Part shown: positions 63,629 to 64,000 of the stretch, piece by piece | How the letters are laid out: each line of letters begins with the position of its first letter | Numbering within the stretch: the first letter of the stretch is position 1 | Source: Candidatus Brevundimonas colombiensis | GTDB taxonomy: Bacteria > Pseudomonadota > Alphaproteobacteria > Caulobacterales > Caulobacteraceae | Direction of reading: 5' to 3' | Assembly: GCA_029202665.1 (NCBI GenBank) | Contig: CP119326.1 | Location: 682,001-746,000 of the forward strand | Length of the DNA: 64,000 bases | Position numbers and translations under genes: made by a program | The notes under the pieces: model-generated | What the model saw: the letters and a program-made list of their open reading frames with translations, nothing else | The model's database searches: none | Told to the model about the DNA's origin: nothing

Positions 63629-64000
63629 GTGAAGACCATTTTCCTGACGACCGTATCCATCGCCTCCGTTCTGGCAGGCGCCGCCGCCGCCCAGTCCGAA
63701 CCGCCAGCCGCTTCGCCTTCGACCGTCGACGACATCGTCGTCACGGCGCAGAAGCGCTCGGAGCGTCTTCAGGACGTGCCCGTCTCCATCAGCGTGCTGG
63801 GCGCCGAAACGCTTGAAAACAAAGGGGTCGGCAACGTCGCCGCTCTGAACAACCTGGCGCCCGGGCTGCGGGTTTCAAACGGCGACGCCGCCGCCAGCCC
63901 CAAGATATTCATTCGCGGCGTGGGCCTGAGCGATTTCAATCCGAATGCGTCCAGCGGCGTCGGCATCTATGTGGACGGGGTCTATATCGGCTCGCCGCTG
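63629..64000 (+). CDS. TonB-dependent receptor, 5' part (runs off window)
   Basis: The first 124 residues are visible, from a GTG start (VKTIFLTTVSIASVLAGAAAAQS, a signal peptide). The TonB-box region DDIVVTAQKRSERLQDVPVSI is followed by plug residues FIRGVGLSDFNPNASSGVG, then IYVDGVYIGSPL at the edge. This is the Sphingomonas/Caulobacter-type receptor family, as for the receptor at 40362-42605. It is divergent from the DMFase-like gene and presumably takes up its substrate. Confidence 0.9.
   Translation, partial: MKTIFLTTVSIASVLAGAAAAQSEPPAASPSTVDDIVVTAQKRSERLQDVPVSISVLGAETLENKGVGNVAALNNLAPGLRVSNGDAAASPKIFIRGVGLSDFNPNASSGVGIYVDGVYIGSPL

Overview
The window is GC-rich, densely coding DNA from an alphaproteobacterium. 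It is most likely a Brevundimonas or a close relative in the Caulobacteraceae. That placement rests on the block ubiG / lysC / ptsP / HTH membrane protein / ispG / prfA, a suc operon for the 2-oxoglutarate dehydrogenase and succinyl-CoA synthetase steps, many TonB-dependent receptors, TTG and GTG starts, and short palindromic intergenic repeats of the CCTCCCCAC..GTGGGGAGG type. It is inferred from gene content, not from a marker-gene comparison. No rRNA, tRNA, CRISPR array, transposase or integrase was recognised.

Region by region. 1-12.9 kb: envelope and housekeeping genes (NDUFA9-like protein cut by the window edge, M1 lipoprotein aminopeptidase, Bcr/CflA-type MFS pump, amn, a metallophosphoesterase/lipid-kinase pair, small envelope proteins, a DsbD/ScsB-like reductase, a hydrolase, an enoyl-CoA hydratase). 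12.9-28.8 kb: mutM, a PAP2 phosphatase, an OPT transporter, an NTPase/ubiG pair, lysC, ptsP, a RodZ-like protein, ispG, two lipoproteins, a TauE/Rrf2 pair, a response regulator and prfA. 28.8-38.6 kb: the TCA block sucC, sucD, sucA, sucB on the minus strand, split between sucC and sucD by a glycosyltransferase gene and a VapBC-like toxin-antitoxin pair. Strong intrinsic terminators follow sucC, sucD and sucB.

38.7-49.4 kb is accessory in character: an MFS/TonB-receptor pair with a divergent TetR regulator and five 14-bp tandem repeats, a DUF2306-like membrane protein divergent from a membrane LytTR regulator with a 21-bp-period direct repeat between them, an azoreductase/LysR divergent pair, and an orphan C5 cytosine methyltransferase followed by nested perfect inverted repeats. 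48.8-57.9 kb: a ydbH-ynbE-ydbL envelope lipid-transport operon, an M23 endopeptidase, a TadE/TadG pair and an iron-linked PepSY protein. 57.9-64 kb: a TonB receptor overlapping the PepSY gene with a Fur-box-like site upstream, then an uptake and catabolic-looking locus: an MFS transporter and a protein like the N,N-dimethylformamidase large subunit, divergent from another TonB receptor that runs off the window.

The best candidates for something undescribed are the toxin-antitoxin module wedged 18 bp upstream of the essential-looking gene sucD, the formamidase-like/MFS/TonB-receptor locus with its operator-rich divergent promoter, and the structured repeat region beside the orphan methyltransferase.
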